A DNA stretch of 64,000 nucleotides from WVZH01 sp034430425 (GCA_034430425.1 DAOUEK010000017.1:1-64000); one strand, 5' to 3'; shown: positions 41,803 to 51,173, counted from the first letter of the stretch. Numbers and translations: made by a program. The notes: a model not told the origin generated them from the letters alone.

Positions 41803-43041
41803 TTAGCGCTCAATGGGTAACAGCCGAAGCGGCTGCTCCATGTACTTGCGGAAGATCTGCAGCCATCGGGCGGCCTCGGCGCCGTCTGTAATCCTGTGAT
41901 CCGCAGAAAGCGTGCATTGCAGACGATACCCGGGGACGATCTTTCCTTCTTCCACGACAGGTTTTTTCTGCACACTGCCAATGGCAAGAATACCGGTTTC
42001 CGGCGGGTTGATTATGGCGATGAAGCGATCGATGCCGAACATTCCCAGGTTGGAGACCGTGAATGTGGAACCTTCGATGTCTTGGGGACGCACTTTGCCA
42101 TCCCGTATCCTGCTCACCATGGCGCGGACCTCGGCGGATATCGCTGGAATGGATTTCAGATCGGCGTTATTGACAACTGCGGTCAGCAGGCCGTCTTCCA
42201 CAGCAACCGCTGCACCTACATTGATATCCCCGTGCCGAACGATTACGTTCTTGTCCAACGATGCGTTCAGGTTCGGGAATTCTCGCAGGGCCAGCGCTGT
42301 GGCTTTAATAATGAAGTCATTTACCGACAATTTATCTTCTTCGGGCAAGATTTCGTTCCATTCCGACCGCATGGCCATCAACGGAGCGGCATCGACGTCG
42401 ATGGTGAGGTAAAAGTGCGGCAGCTCTTGTTTGGCAGAGACCATGCGGCGTCCGATAGCGGCGCGCAGTTTGCTGACCGGAATCCGCACAGTTTCACCTG
42501 CTGCAGCCCTGGGCATTTGTGCAGGATGATCCGAAGAAGCGATGGCATCTTCAACATCTTGTTTTACGATCCGGCCTCCCGGGCCAGTACCGGAAAGGCT
42601 GGCAATGTCGATTTTGTGATCCACGGACATGCGTCGTGCAATTGGTGAGGCGCGTACGCCGTCAGGAAGTTGACCGTTGCCGCCGGGTTCGGCTTCCCGT
42701 TTTTCCGCAACGGGCATTTCTTCCTTTTTTTCGATCCGGGCTTCATCAACAGGTTTCTCTTGTGGAGCTGTTTTGATAAGCGCATCGGTATCGATTTCTT
42801 CGCCAGGTTCTCCGACGACGGCGATCGGCTCGCCCACAGGTACCGAAGTACCTTCGCTGATGAGATGTTTGTGAACCACGCCGCTTGTCATCGATTCGAC
42901 TTCAACCGTTGCTTTGTCGGTTTCAATCTCGGCGATTACCTGTCCTTTTTCGATGGCGTCGCCTTCCGCTACGACCCAGCGCACCAGAATACCTTCGGCC
43001 ATATCGAAGCCGAGTTTGGGCATGCTTACAATTTCAGCCAT
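41803..43041 (-). CDS. pdhC: 2-oxo acid dehydrogenase E2 (dihydrolipoamide acetyltransferase)
   Basis: 412 residues. Lipoyl domain with Lys43 in EIETDKATVEVES, a Pro/Glu-rich linker, a peripheral-subunit-binding domain (RASPIARRMSVDHKIDIASL), and a C-terminal acyltransferase domain with SADHRITDGA near the end. It takes the acyl group from E1 to CoA. ATG 43041 overlaps the E1beta stop by one base (TGATG) and has GAGGTG upstream. With the genes for E1alpha and E1beta this is a pyruvate (or branched-chain) dehydrogenase; no E3 gene is in the window. Confidence 0.92.
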   Translation of the reverse strand: MAEIVSMPKLGFDMAEGILVRWVVAEGDAIEKGQVIAEIETDKATVEVESMTSGVVHKHLISEGTSVPVGEPIAVVGEPGEEIDTDALIKTAPQEKPVDEARIEKKEEMPVAEKREAEPGGNGQLPDGVRASPIARRMSVDHKIDIASLSGTGPGGRIVKQDVEDAIASSDHPAQMPRAAAGETVRIPVSKLRAAIGRRMVSAKQELPHFYLTIDVDAAPLMAMRSEWNEILPEEDKLSVNDFIIKATALALREFPNLNASLDKNVIVRHGDINVGAAVAVEDGLLTAVVNNADLKSIPAISAEVRAMVSRIRDGKVRPQDIEGSTFTVSNLGMFGIDRFIAIINPPETGILAIGSVQKKPVVEEGKIVPGYRLQCTLSADHRITDGAEAARWLQIFRKYMEQPLRLLPIER

Positions 43042-44012
43042 CACAACACCTCTTTCACAGCGTCTACGATGTCGGTTACCTGGGGTAAGGCCATCTGTTC
43101 CAATTCGCGGTTGTAGGGCAGAGGCACTTCTTTCTGGGCGACGCGCTTGATCGGCGCATCGGCGTAATCGAAGGCTTCTTCATAGAGCCGTGAAGCTACC
43201 TCGGCGCCGATCCCAAAGGATCCCCATCCCTCCTCGACGATGACACAGCGATTGGTCCGTTTGAAAGACTCCACCACCGGCCCCATATCGAGAGGTCGCA
43301 GCGAGCGTAAATCGACGACTTCAGCATTAACATTATCTTTTGCAAGAATATCCGCAGCTTGCAAGGATAATTGTAAACCTTTGGAATACGAGACCAGCGT
43401 CACATCGTCTCCCTCGCGCTGGACTTTGGAGACCCCGATAGGCTCGAGATATTCTTCTTCGGGCACTTCACCGCGCGCCTGGTAAAGGGTAGCGTGCTCG
43501 ATATACATCACAGGGTCGTCGCTGCGGATAGCGGATTTTAGCAATCCTTTTGCGTCTCGCGGGGTACCCGGCGCGACGACTTTGAGGCCCGGAAAGTGTG
43601 CGAAGACGACGTCCGGAGTCTGGCTGTGGGTTGCGCCCAGTTGGCGCCCTCCGCCGCTGACGGTGCGAATGACGATGGGAACGGTGAATTGGCCGCCGAA
43701 CATGCTGTGCAGCTTGGCGCTGTGATTGACGATTTGATCCATGGCGAGCAGGGCAAAGTTGATCGTCATGATCTCGGCGACCGGCCGCAATCCGGCCATC
43801 GCGGCACCGTTGGCAGCGCCGATGATAACGCCTTCAGCGATGGGGGTGTCCCGTACACGATCGGCGCCGAAGTGATCGTAAAAACCACGTGTCACGGCGT
43901 ATGTTCCACCCCATACACCCACTTCTTCCCCCATGATGAAAACGCGTTCATCGCGCTCCATCTCTTCCCACAGCGCTTGTGATATGGCTTCGCGCATCGT
44001 CATCTCGGCCAT
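43041..44012 (-). CDS. pdhB: Pyruvate dehydrogenase E1 beta subunit
   Basis: 323 residues, transketolase-like central and C-terminal domains. Typical motifs are FIMGEEVGVWGGTYAVTRGF, RVRDTPIAEG and VVDLRSLRPLD. It pairs with E1alpha in an alpha2beta2 thiamine-diphosphate enzyme that decarboxylates pyruvate and reductively acylates the lipoyl arm. GAGGT upstream of ATG 44012 lies inside the end of the E1alpha gene; the two genes are three bases apart. Confidence 0.93.
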   Translation of the reverse strand: MAEMTMREAISQALWEEMERDERVFIMGEEVGVWGGTYAVTRGFYDHFGADRVRDTPIAEGVIIGAANGAAMAGLRPVAEIMTINFALLAMDQIVNHSAKLHSMFGGQFTVPIVIRTVSGGGRQLGATHSQTPDVVFAHFPGLKVVAPGTPRDAKGLLKSAIRSDDPVMYIEHATLYQARGEVPEEEYLEPIGVSKVQREGDDVTLVSYSKGLQLSLQAADILAKDNVNAEVVDLRSLRPLDMGPVVESFKRTNRCVIVEEGWGSFGIGAEVASRLYEEAFDYADAPIKRVAQKEVPLPYNRELEQMALPQVTDIVDAVKEVL

Positions 44013-44015
44013 GGC

Positions 44016-44975
44016 TTATACCTCTTCCACGTAAATGTCTTCGTAAAGCGCTTCCGGTGGTGGGTCTGCGCTTGATTCGGCGAATTGCACAGCTTCCTGG
44101 AGTTCATCGTTCACTTTTTCTTCTTCGGCATCGAGTACTTTGGCAGTGGCAATTTTCTTCTTGATCAAATAACGTCGATAGATGCCGATCGGGTCATCTT
44201 CCGACCATTTACGGACTTCTTCGCTTTCCCGGTATCGCTCTGGGTCTCCCATCGAGTGGCCTCGAAAACGATAGGTTATAACTTCAAGGAGAAAAGGACC
44301 TCCCTGACGCACGTACTCCAATGCTTCCTGTGCGGCTTGGCGTACCTGGATGACATCCATGCCGTCTGCGCGTGCATTGGGCATGTTGTAACCCTCCGCT
44401 TTCTGTCGAATTTCACTGACTGCAGAGGCGCGGTCGACGGCGGTTCCCATGCCGTACTGGTTGTTCTCACATACCCATAGAACCGGCAATTGCCAGACTT
44501 TGGAGAGATTCAATGCTTCATGAAAGTAGCCGATATTGGTGGCGCCATCTCCGAAGAGACATATCGTCGCAGCGTCCGAACCACGCTGCTTATCGGCCAA
44601 TGCCATCCCGGCCGCCAGCGGCAGATGTGCACCGACGATGGCATGTCCGCCCCAGAAATTCAGGTTAACGTCTGCGAGATGCATCGAACCGCCTTTGCCC
44701 TTCGAGCAGCCCGTGACCTTCCCCAGCAGCTCGGCCATCACGATTTTCGGTTGCATGCCGCAGGCGATTGCAATGCCATGATCGCGGTAAGCTGTGATGA
44801 CACGATCTTGCGGTTTTCTGGCGGAGACAATGCCGCTTCCCACCGCTTCCTGGCCGATATAGAGGTGCAGGAAGCCGCCTATCTTTCCTTGCTGATAGAG
44901 TTCGGCGGATTTCTCTTCGAGACGTCGTATCATGACCATCTCGTGATAGAGATGCAGATGCGCTTTCTTATCCAT
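44016..44975 (-). CDS. pdhA: Pyruvate dehydrogenase E1 alpha subunit
   Basis: 319 residues. The thiamine-diphosphate motif starts at FGDGATNIGYFHEALN, and the phosphorylation-loop region YRFRGHSMGDPERYR is present. The substrate is most likely pyruvate; branched-chain oxo acids cannot be excluded. GGAG precedes ATG 44975. It is first in the operon E1alpha-E1beta-E2-HAD, whose promoter lies about 115 bases upstream. Confidence 0.93.
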   Translation of the reverse strand: MDKKAHLHLYHEMVMIRRLEEKSAELYQQGKIGGFLHLYIGQEAVGSGIVSARKPQDRVITAYRDHGIAIACGMQPKIVMAELLGKVTGCSKGKGGSMHLADVNLNFWGGHAIVGAHLPLAAGMALADKQRGSDAATICLFGDGATNIGYFHEALNLSKVWQLPVLWVCENNQYGMGTAVDRASAVSEIRQKAEGYNMPNARADGMDVIQVRQAAQEALEYVRQGGPFLLEVITYRFRGHSMGDPERYRESEEVRKWSEDDPIGIYRRYLIKKKIATAKVLDAEEEKVNDELQEAVQFAESSADPPPEALYEDIYVEEV

Positions 44976-45067
44976 GATTTCTCCGAGACTTGTGAGCCAA
45001 ACGATCTCCTCGTTGTTTTCTATAATACTACAAGGTCGTTTACCTGCTTACAGCAACCTACATAAGA

Positions 45068-45100
45068 GCCCCGGAGTGCCGGGGCAAATAAATTATACCA
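45068..45100 (-). promoter_or_regulatory. Putative pdh operon promoter and 5' hairpin
   Basis: On the minus strand an extended -10, TGGTATAAT (45100-45092), lies about 115 bases upstream of pdhA. No good -35 is seen. A GC hairpin GCCCCGG-CACT-CCGGGGC (45085-45068) would form at the very 5' end of the transcript. A 6-pair stem AGGTTG/CGACCT follows further into the leader. A 5' stabilising role or a regulatory role is possible. Confidence 0.4.
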
Positions 45101-45155
45101 AGATGGTCTAAAAAGTGCTTATGGGGAAATTTCACAACAAGTTGATACTCTCGCC

Positions 45156-46490
45156 TTATGGATAAAAGCCAACAGCCTGCAAATCGAATTCACTCATAAC
45201 CGTGTCGGTATTCTGGGGAAGAGGTAAAGGCAGGACGAAAATCAGTGTCTCCGCAGGCGCCAGCGTATCGCTGATGATCGACCAGCCGGCACTTACCAAC
45301 TCACCAGCAGTTGTGCGCATTGTTGCCAGAACCGTAGGCTGCTCGAGTGTTCTTTCCTCAGTATTGGTGATTTTGCCGTGGAGTATAAGCGTACTTCCAA
45401 CGGGTTGATAGCGGTCGATCTCGACGGACAGCGGAACAGGCGTTTCATCGAACCCACGGGCAAAATTGAGTTCGATATTGGCCTGGATTTCGACGTCTAC
45501 CAGTGATACTCCCTGGCTTTCCGCGTTTACAAGGAGTCCCGGCAAGCGGGTTTCAAGAAAGGCCCTGTTTTCATCTGGATCTATCGGGATGGGAAACGTT
45601 GTGACCGTACAGGAAAGCAGTTCGCTTTCGTGATACGCGGCGATCAGCAGTCTTACCCAGCGGATGTAGCCGGCCTCGTTGTGTATTTCCCCCAGAACGA
45701 AAGGAAGACCCTGGTCGGTCAATTCAAGCGAAGGTTCTCGAGTGAAAAAGAGTTCTACTGGAGGCAGGGTAGAAATGCTTGTAGCATCGGCGTAGAATAC
45801 CCATTCGCCAGCGTCGATTGATGTTTCCAGTGTCAGCAGTACAGGTGAGGTCTGCCCGGCTTCAAGGCTTGTGGGTCCTGCAGCGTACGTGGACAGATCG
45901 ATGGCCGATCCGGAGTCATCCATCAACAGAATCCCGAGACTGTGCAGGTTCAGGGGCTTGTCGGAAGCATTGGTGACGGTCCCCAAGACTGCAAATTCTC
46001 CGCTTCGAGCAGTGAATGTCGCGGTCTCTTGGAACCTGACGGAAGCGCGATCGAAGGAAGTGGGTTCGCTATGGATGATCTCCACCTCGGCTGATGCGAT
46101 TCCTTCGATTGCTTCAAATTGAGCGGCGTAGGGCGAATCTTCGCCAGGGGCGATGTGTTCGAGCAGGGGGGATACTCTTTGGTGGACGAGCAGGTCTCCG
46201 TTGAAATCCAGCAGGGATACTTCCAATGAGATTTCGGCTACATTTTGATCTGAGTCATTGTGGATGATGCCCAACACGACGGTTTCCGATTGCATACTCG
46301 TCACGATCCGGGGTTGTTCGATGCGGATCTCGGTAGTGGGCGTTTGCTGTGCAGCGGATTTGATCTCATCGCCGTTGTCTGCAGGGGTTGTTTCCGCCGG
46401 AGTAGACGACGGGCTGATCCAGGGTCCTGACGTGCAGGATTGGATCGAGAACAGGATTACGGCGAGGATTAAGAAGGAGATTCGCTTCAC
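45156..46490 (-). CDS. Lipoprotein with repeated FxLYD-like beta domains
   Basis: 444 residues. Lipoprotein signal (SFLILAVILFSIQSC) and a Ser/Thr/Pro linker to ~50, then three or four Ig-like repeats. The repeats show a similar pattern: VVLGIIHNDSDQNVAEISLE, AVLGTVTNASDKPLNLHSLG, FVLGEIHNEAGYIRWVRLLI, LILHGKITNTEERTLEQPTV. This is the pattern of FxLYD-type domains found in surface lipoproteins of Gram-positive and Chloroflexota bacteria. No enzyme motif. It is third in a minus-strand run after the SppA-like peptidase and the DUF4350-like protein. Confidence 0.72.
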   Translation of the reverse strand: MKRISFLILAVILFSIQSCTSGPWISPSSTPAETTPADNGDEIKSAAQQTPTTEIRIEQPRIVTSMQSETVVLGIIHNDSDQNVAEISLEVSLLDFNGDLLVHQRVSPLLEHIAPGEDSPYAAQFEAIEGIASAEVEIIHSEPTSFDRASVRFQETATFTARSGEFAVLGTVTNASDKPLNLHSLGILLMDDSGSAIDLSTYAAGPTSLEAGQTSPVLLTLETSIDAGEWVFYADATSISTLPPVELFFTREPSLELTDQGLPFVLGEIHNEAGYIRWVRLLIAAYHESELLSCTVTTFPIPIDPDENRAFLETRLPGLLVNAESQGVSLVDVEIQANIELNFARGFDETPVPLSVEIDRYQPVGSTLILHGKITNTEERTLEQPTVLATMRTTAGELVSAGWSIISDTLAPAETLIFVLPLPLPQNTDTVMSEFDLQAVGFYP

Positions 46491-46615
46491 AAGAATAAGG
46501 ATACCGCAAACGTTATTGCTTGTGGAATGGCTTGGAGACGCATTATCAAGAGCCCACTGCGGTGGAGTTCATCTGGTGCCATCCGGTTTGCAGGTAAGTA
46601 TCGAAAAATGTAATC

Positions 46616-48124
46616 CTATTCTTCGGGTGTGGGGGTCGGTTCCGGCTGATTATCTTCGGAGGATAGATCATCCAGAAGCGGCTCATTTAAGTCGAAATCG
46701 AAATCGTAGTCGAAATCGTAATCGTCGAACATGTAATTATAATCCATCGCCGATGCGGCTTTGCAAAGGCCGATGTTCTTCCAAACCAGGCAGTTATCGA
46801 TTTCGTCTGTTTCCAGAATGTTGGCCAGTTCGAGAACTTCGTCCATGCTTGCTGCAAGCAGGTAGAGGAACGTACGATCATCCTCCTGGACGAGAACTAC
46901 GAGACCGATCCCGTCTGAATCGATTTCCCCAAAGTGGGGAACGGACAGGCTTTCGAAGAAATCGATCGGCAGCACAAGATCATCGATGCTTTCGAGGGCC
47001 TCAAGATACTCAGACTCTGAATCGTACGGCGCCAGTACGATCACGTCCGCGTCCGCTTCAGGTTCATCCGTAAAGACGAGGTTTTGGCCGCGGGACTTAA
47101 ACGCACGCTCTATGGCCGTGATTGTCTCCAGGGTTTCGGATGTGAGATCGAAGTCTTCACTTTGCAGGAGTGCAACGGATTGCCGGAAGACGAAGGGATA
47201 GTCGGTCAGGTCGATGCTTCGTTCTCCATTGAGGAGGAAACCGATCAAATGATCGATGAAGATTTGATTGTCGGCGACCTGGTTGTAAGGGGCGGTGAGG
47301 AAAGAGAAGTCGCCGATGGCAACGACGCCACCGTCCAGGCTGCGTACGGCTACCACGAAATCGGTGCCGGCATTCGTTTGAGACGAGCGGGTTTGCTCGT
47401 CAGCGGTGATCAATGCAATCCCGCTGTTGGTTTGGATGGAACGCGCGCCGTAGAAGACCAACTCGGAGAGATCGTCTGTAAGCTCATCTTCGGAGAATTG
47501 GTGGAAGAATACATGCCGGAAGTTGCCCTCATTTTCAATCAGGTTGAAAAGGAAATCGTTGGCGTAGGAGATATCGAACGGAGCGAGAAGGCTGTCCGCC
47601 ATAAGGGCTTCGGATACGTAGCTCTCTGAAAAATATCCGTAATAATAATCGAAGAGATTCCGGGTCGGATCGCTGATCACCAGCAAACGGCCGCCGCGGT
47701 CGACGAATCGTTCGATAAGGTTCACTGTCGTCGGTGAGAAGCTGGCCTGTGGCGCGATTACAACGTACGCACTTGCGTATTTCAATCGCTCATAGAGCGG
47801 CCGCTCACCTGGATCATATGTATCTTGAACGATTTCGACACGAGCTCCACGGAGGGCGAGGTTTTCGAGGAATGGGTCAAGCTCTGCGAAATTGAATTGG
47901 TTGTTGTGGCTGTAATCGAATAGAACGACACGGCCATCAGGATCGACAGCCTCCGCAGACTGTGGCTCGGAGTTCGTTGGTGGAACCGGCATTTGGAATG
48001 ATGCGTAATCGGGCGCGCTGAGGGTCGAGGGGGCTCGATACCAACCTCGATAGAACCACAGCCCTCGTACCAATATCGGCAGAAGAAAAATTCCAGCCGC
48101 AGCGTAGATATATGTGCGCTTCAT
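46616..48124 (-). CDS. Membrane-anchored DUF4350-like protein with acidic repeat tail
   Basis: 502 residues. One N-terminal membrane helix, then an extracytoplasmic domain beginning VVLFDYSHNNQFNFAELDPF. With ARVEIVQDTYDPGERPLYER and FVDRGGRLLVISDPTRN, it resembles the glutamine-amidotransferase-like DUF4350 fold without catalytic Cys. A second similar half follows (~330-450). The tail is strongly acidic: Asp alternating with Phe and Tyr (about residues 466-478), then Glu/Pro/Thr to the end. It overlaps the peptidase gene by four bases, so the pair is coupled. The tail is encoded by a 6-bp-like repeat at 46692-46728. Function unknown. Confidence 0.62.
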   Translation of the reverse strand: MKRTYIYAAAGIFLLPILVRGLWFYRGWYRAPSTLSAPDYASFQMPVPPTNSEPQSAEAVDPDGRVVLFDYSHNNQFNFAELDPFLENLALRGARVEIVQDTYDPGERPLYERLKYASAYVVIAPQASFSPTTVNLIERFVDRGGRLLVISDPTRNLFDYYYGYFSESYVSEALMADSLLAPFDISYANDFLFNLIENEGNFRHVFFHQFSEDELTDDLSELVFYGARSIQTNSGIALITADEQTRSSQTNAGTDFVVAVRSLDGGVVAIGDFSFLTAPYNQVADNQIFIDHLIGFLLNGERSIDLTDYPFVFRQSVALLQSEDFDLTSETLETITAIERAFKSRGQNLVFTDEPEADADVIVLAPYDSESEYLEALESIDDLVLPIDFFESLSVPHFGEIDSDGIGLVVLVQEDDRTFLYLLAASMDEVLELANILETDEIDNCLVWKNIGLCKAASAMDYNYMFDDYDFDYDFDFDLNEPLLDDLSSEDNQPEPTPTPEE

Positions 48125-48981
48125 GGCAGCCTCCTTGCGGAAGGAGGAACATAGAGCAGATATATCCCTGCTTTATTGGGGAAAGGTGTAATTATACCTT
48201 CCGATGTTTCTGTGAAAAATCCGAATGAGTACAAAATATCATAATAGACTTGGTTCTGCAGTTCGACGACCTCGTAATGACCGATCCTGGCAAGTTGGGC
48301 GGTGTGCTCGAGCGCCTCGCTCAAAGAACCCAAGCCATCGATCAATCCATACTGCAGCGCCTCACCCGCCAACCAGGTCTTTCCGCTGAGTAAACCCTCG
48401 GCGTCGAGTTTCAAGCGTTCGCCGCGGCCAGAAATAACGGCCTGGTAAAAGCCCTGCTTGATGACATCGATTTCACGCAGCGTCGTGTCACGCGCTGCCC
48501 CGGTCATCTTATAGGGTCCGGTAGTGAAAATGTCCTCGACAATGAAGGGATCCTCGGGGAGCGTGACGATGACGCCCACGTTGCCGATGATGGAAGATGG
48601 ACCAGAATGGATCTCGTTCGCCGCAGCGGAGAGATAATAACCTCCACTGGCAGCCATGCCCTGGACGTAAACCACGACAGGTTTTTTTGCCTGCAACTGA
48701 ATCAATTCCAGATAGACCGCTTCGGTGTCGACGACCGTTCCGCCTGGTGTGTTGAGCACCAAAAGCACGGCACGAATGCGGGCATTCTCCTGAGCGTATT
48801 CGATCTGCTGGATCAGCGCACTCGCAGATTGATAGTAGATGGCATCGTTTAATCGAATGATTCCGATCATGGGACGTGGGATAAGGAATGAGAAAGCGAC
48901 TCCTACGAGTAATGGCAGCAGCAGGAATATAATGATAGTTCGAGACGTTTTCCGATTCTTCCCTGGCATCGTATCGCTCAT
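48121..48981 (-). CDS. sppA: Signal peptide peptidase SppA-type S49 peptidase
   Basis: 286 residues. A short cytoplasmic start, one membrane helix (TIIIFLLLPLLVGVAFSFLI), then a ClpP-fold serine peptidase domain. Ser112 lies in GMAASGGYYLS and the likely general base is Lys158 in GPYKMTG, as in short Gram-positive SppA. NTPGGTVVDTEAVYLELIQL is the usual substrate strand. It degrades leftover signal peptides or small membrane proteins at the outer face. It is the first gene of a coupled set with the DUF4350-like protein. Confidence 0.85.
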   Translation of the reverse strand: MSDTMPGKNRKTSRTIIIFLLLPLLVGVAFSFLIPRPMIGIIRLNDAIYYQSASALIQQIEYAQENARIRAVLLVLNTPGGTVVDTEAVYLELIQLQAKKPVVVYVQGMAASGGYYLSAAANEIHSGPSSIIGNVGVIVTLPEDPFIVEDIFTTGPYKMTGAARDTTLREIDVIKQGFYQAVISGRGERLKLDAEGLLSGKTWLAGEALQYGLIDGLGSLSEALEHTAQLARIGHYEVVELQNQVYYDILYSFGFFTETSEGIITPFPNKAGIYLLYVPPSARRLP

Positions 48982-49114
48982 GTCGTCTTGCTCCCCTTCT
49001 TTTGGTAGATCGATACATTGAGAAGTCGAAATACTGCCCTAATGCTATACCATTTGTTCGATATTGGAAAGATGTTGGATTTGGGACGGACTCCGAAGAT
49101 GAGATGCCGATTAT

Positions 49115-49147
49115 GGTGCCCCACGAGAAATATTTGTGTGGGGCACC
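49115..49147 (-). terminator. Hairpin downstream of trpB
   Basis: GGTGCCCCAC and GTGGGGCACC form a perfect ten-pair stem with a 13-base loop, 17 bases past the trpB stop on the minus strand. There is no U-run, so it may be a processing or stability hairpin more than a terminator. Confidence 0.45.
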
Positions 49148-49163
49148 TGATGGGTATACTCGG

Positions 49164-50537
49164 CTATTCTTTGAAATCTACCTCGGGAAGATCCTTCATC
49201 GCTTCTTCGATCTTAGCCATGGGGTATTCATAATCCTGGAGTTCGTTGTTGAGATAGGCCTGGTAAGCAGCCAGATCCAAAAGACCATGACCGGAGAGGT
49301 TGAACGCGATCACGCGTTTCGTGCCTTCTTCCTTGCAGCGCAGGGCTTCTTCGACGGCAACGCGAATAGCGTGGGCAGATTCAGGAGCAGGAACGATCCC
49401 CTCGGTTTGGGCGAATTGCACGGCGGTTTGAAAAGTGCAGATTTGGTCGATGGCAACAGCTTCGATGTCGCCATGGGCGTGCAGCGCGCAGATATGGGGA
49501 GCCATACCATGGTAGCGCAGTCCACCGGCGTGGATGCCCGGCGGTATGAAGGAGTGACCGAGGGTATGCATCTTGACGATAGGCGCCATCTTGGCCGAAT
49601 CGCCGTAGTCGAACGTGTAAAGGCCTTTGGTAAGCGTTGGGCAGGCTTTGGGTTCGACGGCAATGAACCGGGTATCCTTGCCGTTGTGGAATTTCTCCCG
49701 CAGGAAGGGGAATGCGAATCCGGCGTAGTTGCTTCCGCCGCCCACACAACCGATCACCACGTCCGGGTATTCATCCGCCATTTCGAATTGTTTCAGGGAT
49801 TCCAAACCGATTTCGGATTGATGCATGAGCACAGGACCGAGGACCGAGCCCAGGGAGTATTTATATTTACCTTCCGATGCGACGGCTGCCTCGACCGCCT
49901 CCGAGATGGCGATGCCCAAAGAGCCGTTGCTGTCCGGATCTTGTGCCAGGATGGATTTACCGAATTCCGTTTTATTCGATGGGCTGGGTGTAACGTTGGC
50001 GCCATAGGTTTCTATGATGATGCGACGATAGGGTTTTTGATCGTAAGAACAGCGAACCATGTACACTTCACAGTCTAGGTCGAACATCTTGCAGGCCAGG
50101 GAGAGAGCGGTGCCCCATTGGCCGGCGCCGGTTTCCGTTGTGAAGCCCTTCACGCCTTCCTCTTTGGCGTAGAAGGCTTGCGCGATGGCTGTGTTGAGTT
50201 TGTGCGAGCCGACGGGGCAGACGCCTTCGTACTTGTAGTAAATATGCGCCGGTGTATCCAGGACTTTCTCGAGGCGTCGGGCGCGGATGAGGGGCGTCGG
50301 TCGCCATAGTTTATAGATCTCACGCACCGGTTCCGGGATTTCGATGTAGCGATCCATGCTCACGGCTTCACCGATGAAACGCATGGGGAATAAAATGGAC
50401 AGAAATTCCGGCGTGACGGGTTCTTTGGTTACCGGGTGGAGCACCGGACCGGGTGATATCGGCATGTCAGGGTTGATGTTGTACCATTCCTTCGGGATGT
50501 CGCTATCCGAAAGCACGTATTTTGTGGGTTCATCCAT
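49164..50537 (-). CDS. trpB: Tryptophan synthase beta chain, TrpB2 type
   Basis: 457 residues, longer than classical TrpB (~400) and with the N-terminal extension of TrpB2. The pyridoxal-phosphate Lys113 is in CPVGSHKLNTA; the phosphate loop reads CVGGGSNYAGFAF. It joins indole and serine to make tryptophan. TrpB2 proteins do not pair with TrpA in the classical way and may salvage indole. AGGAG lies nine bases before ATG 50537. No trpA or other trp gene is adjacent. A T-box with a UGG specifier upstream makes expression depend on uncharged tRNA-Trp. Confidence 0.92.
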   Translation of the reverse strand: MDEPTKYVLSDSDIPKEWYNINPDMPISPGPVLHPVTKEPVTPEFLSILFPMRFIGEAVSMDRYIEIPEPVREIYKLWRPTPLIRARRLEKVLDTPAHIYYKYEGVCPVGSHKLNTAIAQAFYAKEEGVKGFTTETGAGQWGTALSLACKMFDLDCEVYMVRCSYDQKPYRRIIIETYGANVTPSPSNKTEFGKSILAQDPDSNGSLGIAISEAVEAAVASEGKYKYSLGSVLGPVLMHQSEIGLESLKQFEMADEYPDVVIGCVGGGSNYAGFAFPFLREKFHNGKDTRFIAVEPKACPTLTKGLYTFDYGDSAKMAPIVKMHTLGHSFIPPGIHAGGLRYHGMAPHICALHAHGDIEAVAIDQICTFQTAVQFAQTEGIVPAPESAHAIRVAVEEALRCKEEGTKRVIAFNLSGHGLLDLAAYQAYLNNELQDYEYPMAKIEEAMKDLPEVDFKE

Positions 50538-50644
50538 CTCTTTTTCTCCTCGGAACAGAATTGGATTGCAAAATGCTCCTAAAGACCAGGTTCATGCGCG
50601 ATAGTACTCCTCCGGGTTTGGTCTCCCCTGGTATGTTGATTAAT

Positions 50645-50964
50645 CAAAAAAAGCTCATCCCCGATGGGGACGAGCGTTCGTTTGCCCGCGGTACCACCCC
50701 GTTTAAGCTGGTGCTAGAGAAGAGAAACCCGTCGGTGGTGCAACGGTGTCTGTGAGCCAGCCTCACTCTTGATGGACATTGTTGTGGATGTCCTCTGCCA
50801 TGATAACGGTGGCAACCGGCACAGGCTACTCGGGTATCCTTTCGCCCTGCAGCTCTGAGGTCCATTCCACACTGGCCAACGGACGGGTTCTCAGCGGTCC
50901 CCGTTCTCTGTGCCGTTGTTCCGGCGTGTACTTGCCCTCTTCACAGCCTTTATTTGGATTCGTT
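50645..50964 (-). ncRNA. T-box riboswitch, Trp specifier (UGG)
   Basis: The transcript (minus strand) begins near 50964. Stem I has the AGUA/GAA loop-E motif, and the codon after GAA is UGG (50864-50862), the Trp specifier, followed by A. Its base helix pairs GAGG with CCTC. The T-box sequence GGGTGGTACCGCGGG lies at 50700-50686; its UGG...ACC core pairs with the free 3' end of uncharged tRNA. A terminator follows: GCTCGTCCCC/GGGGATGAGC (50675-50653), then a U-run (50652-50645). Uncharged tRNA-Trp should favour the antiterminator and allow trpB transcription. Confidence 0.93.
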
Positions 50965-50970
50965 TGAAAA

Positions 50971-50999
50971 ATTATAGAGCCTGGAAAAGCGCTTGTCAA
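50971..50999 (-). promoter_or_regulatory. Promoter of the T-box/trpB transcript
   Basis: Perfect consensus on the minus strand: TTGACA (50999-50994), 17 bp, TATAAT (50976-50971). Start expected near 50964. Confidence 0.92.
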
Positions 51000-51173
51000 C
51001 AAGTAAGATCTAAACGGATCCGGCTAAAAGGTTTCTCGGGTTTAGTTACCTCCTTCACCTCTCAAATTCTTGGTGAGTCGTCGTTGCTTCCGATGGTAAT
51101 ATTTGCCATCGGAAAGCCAGTCTAGGCTATATACCCAGTCGATCTTTGGATTAACGCGCATGATTTCGAGCTT

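Noticed and set aside
50537..50602. Short ORF (21 codons) between T-box and trpB, ending on the trpB start
   Set aside because: GGAGGAG lies about 13 bases from its ATG, too far, and the peptide has no Trp or other control codons.
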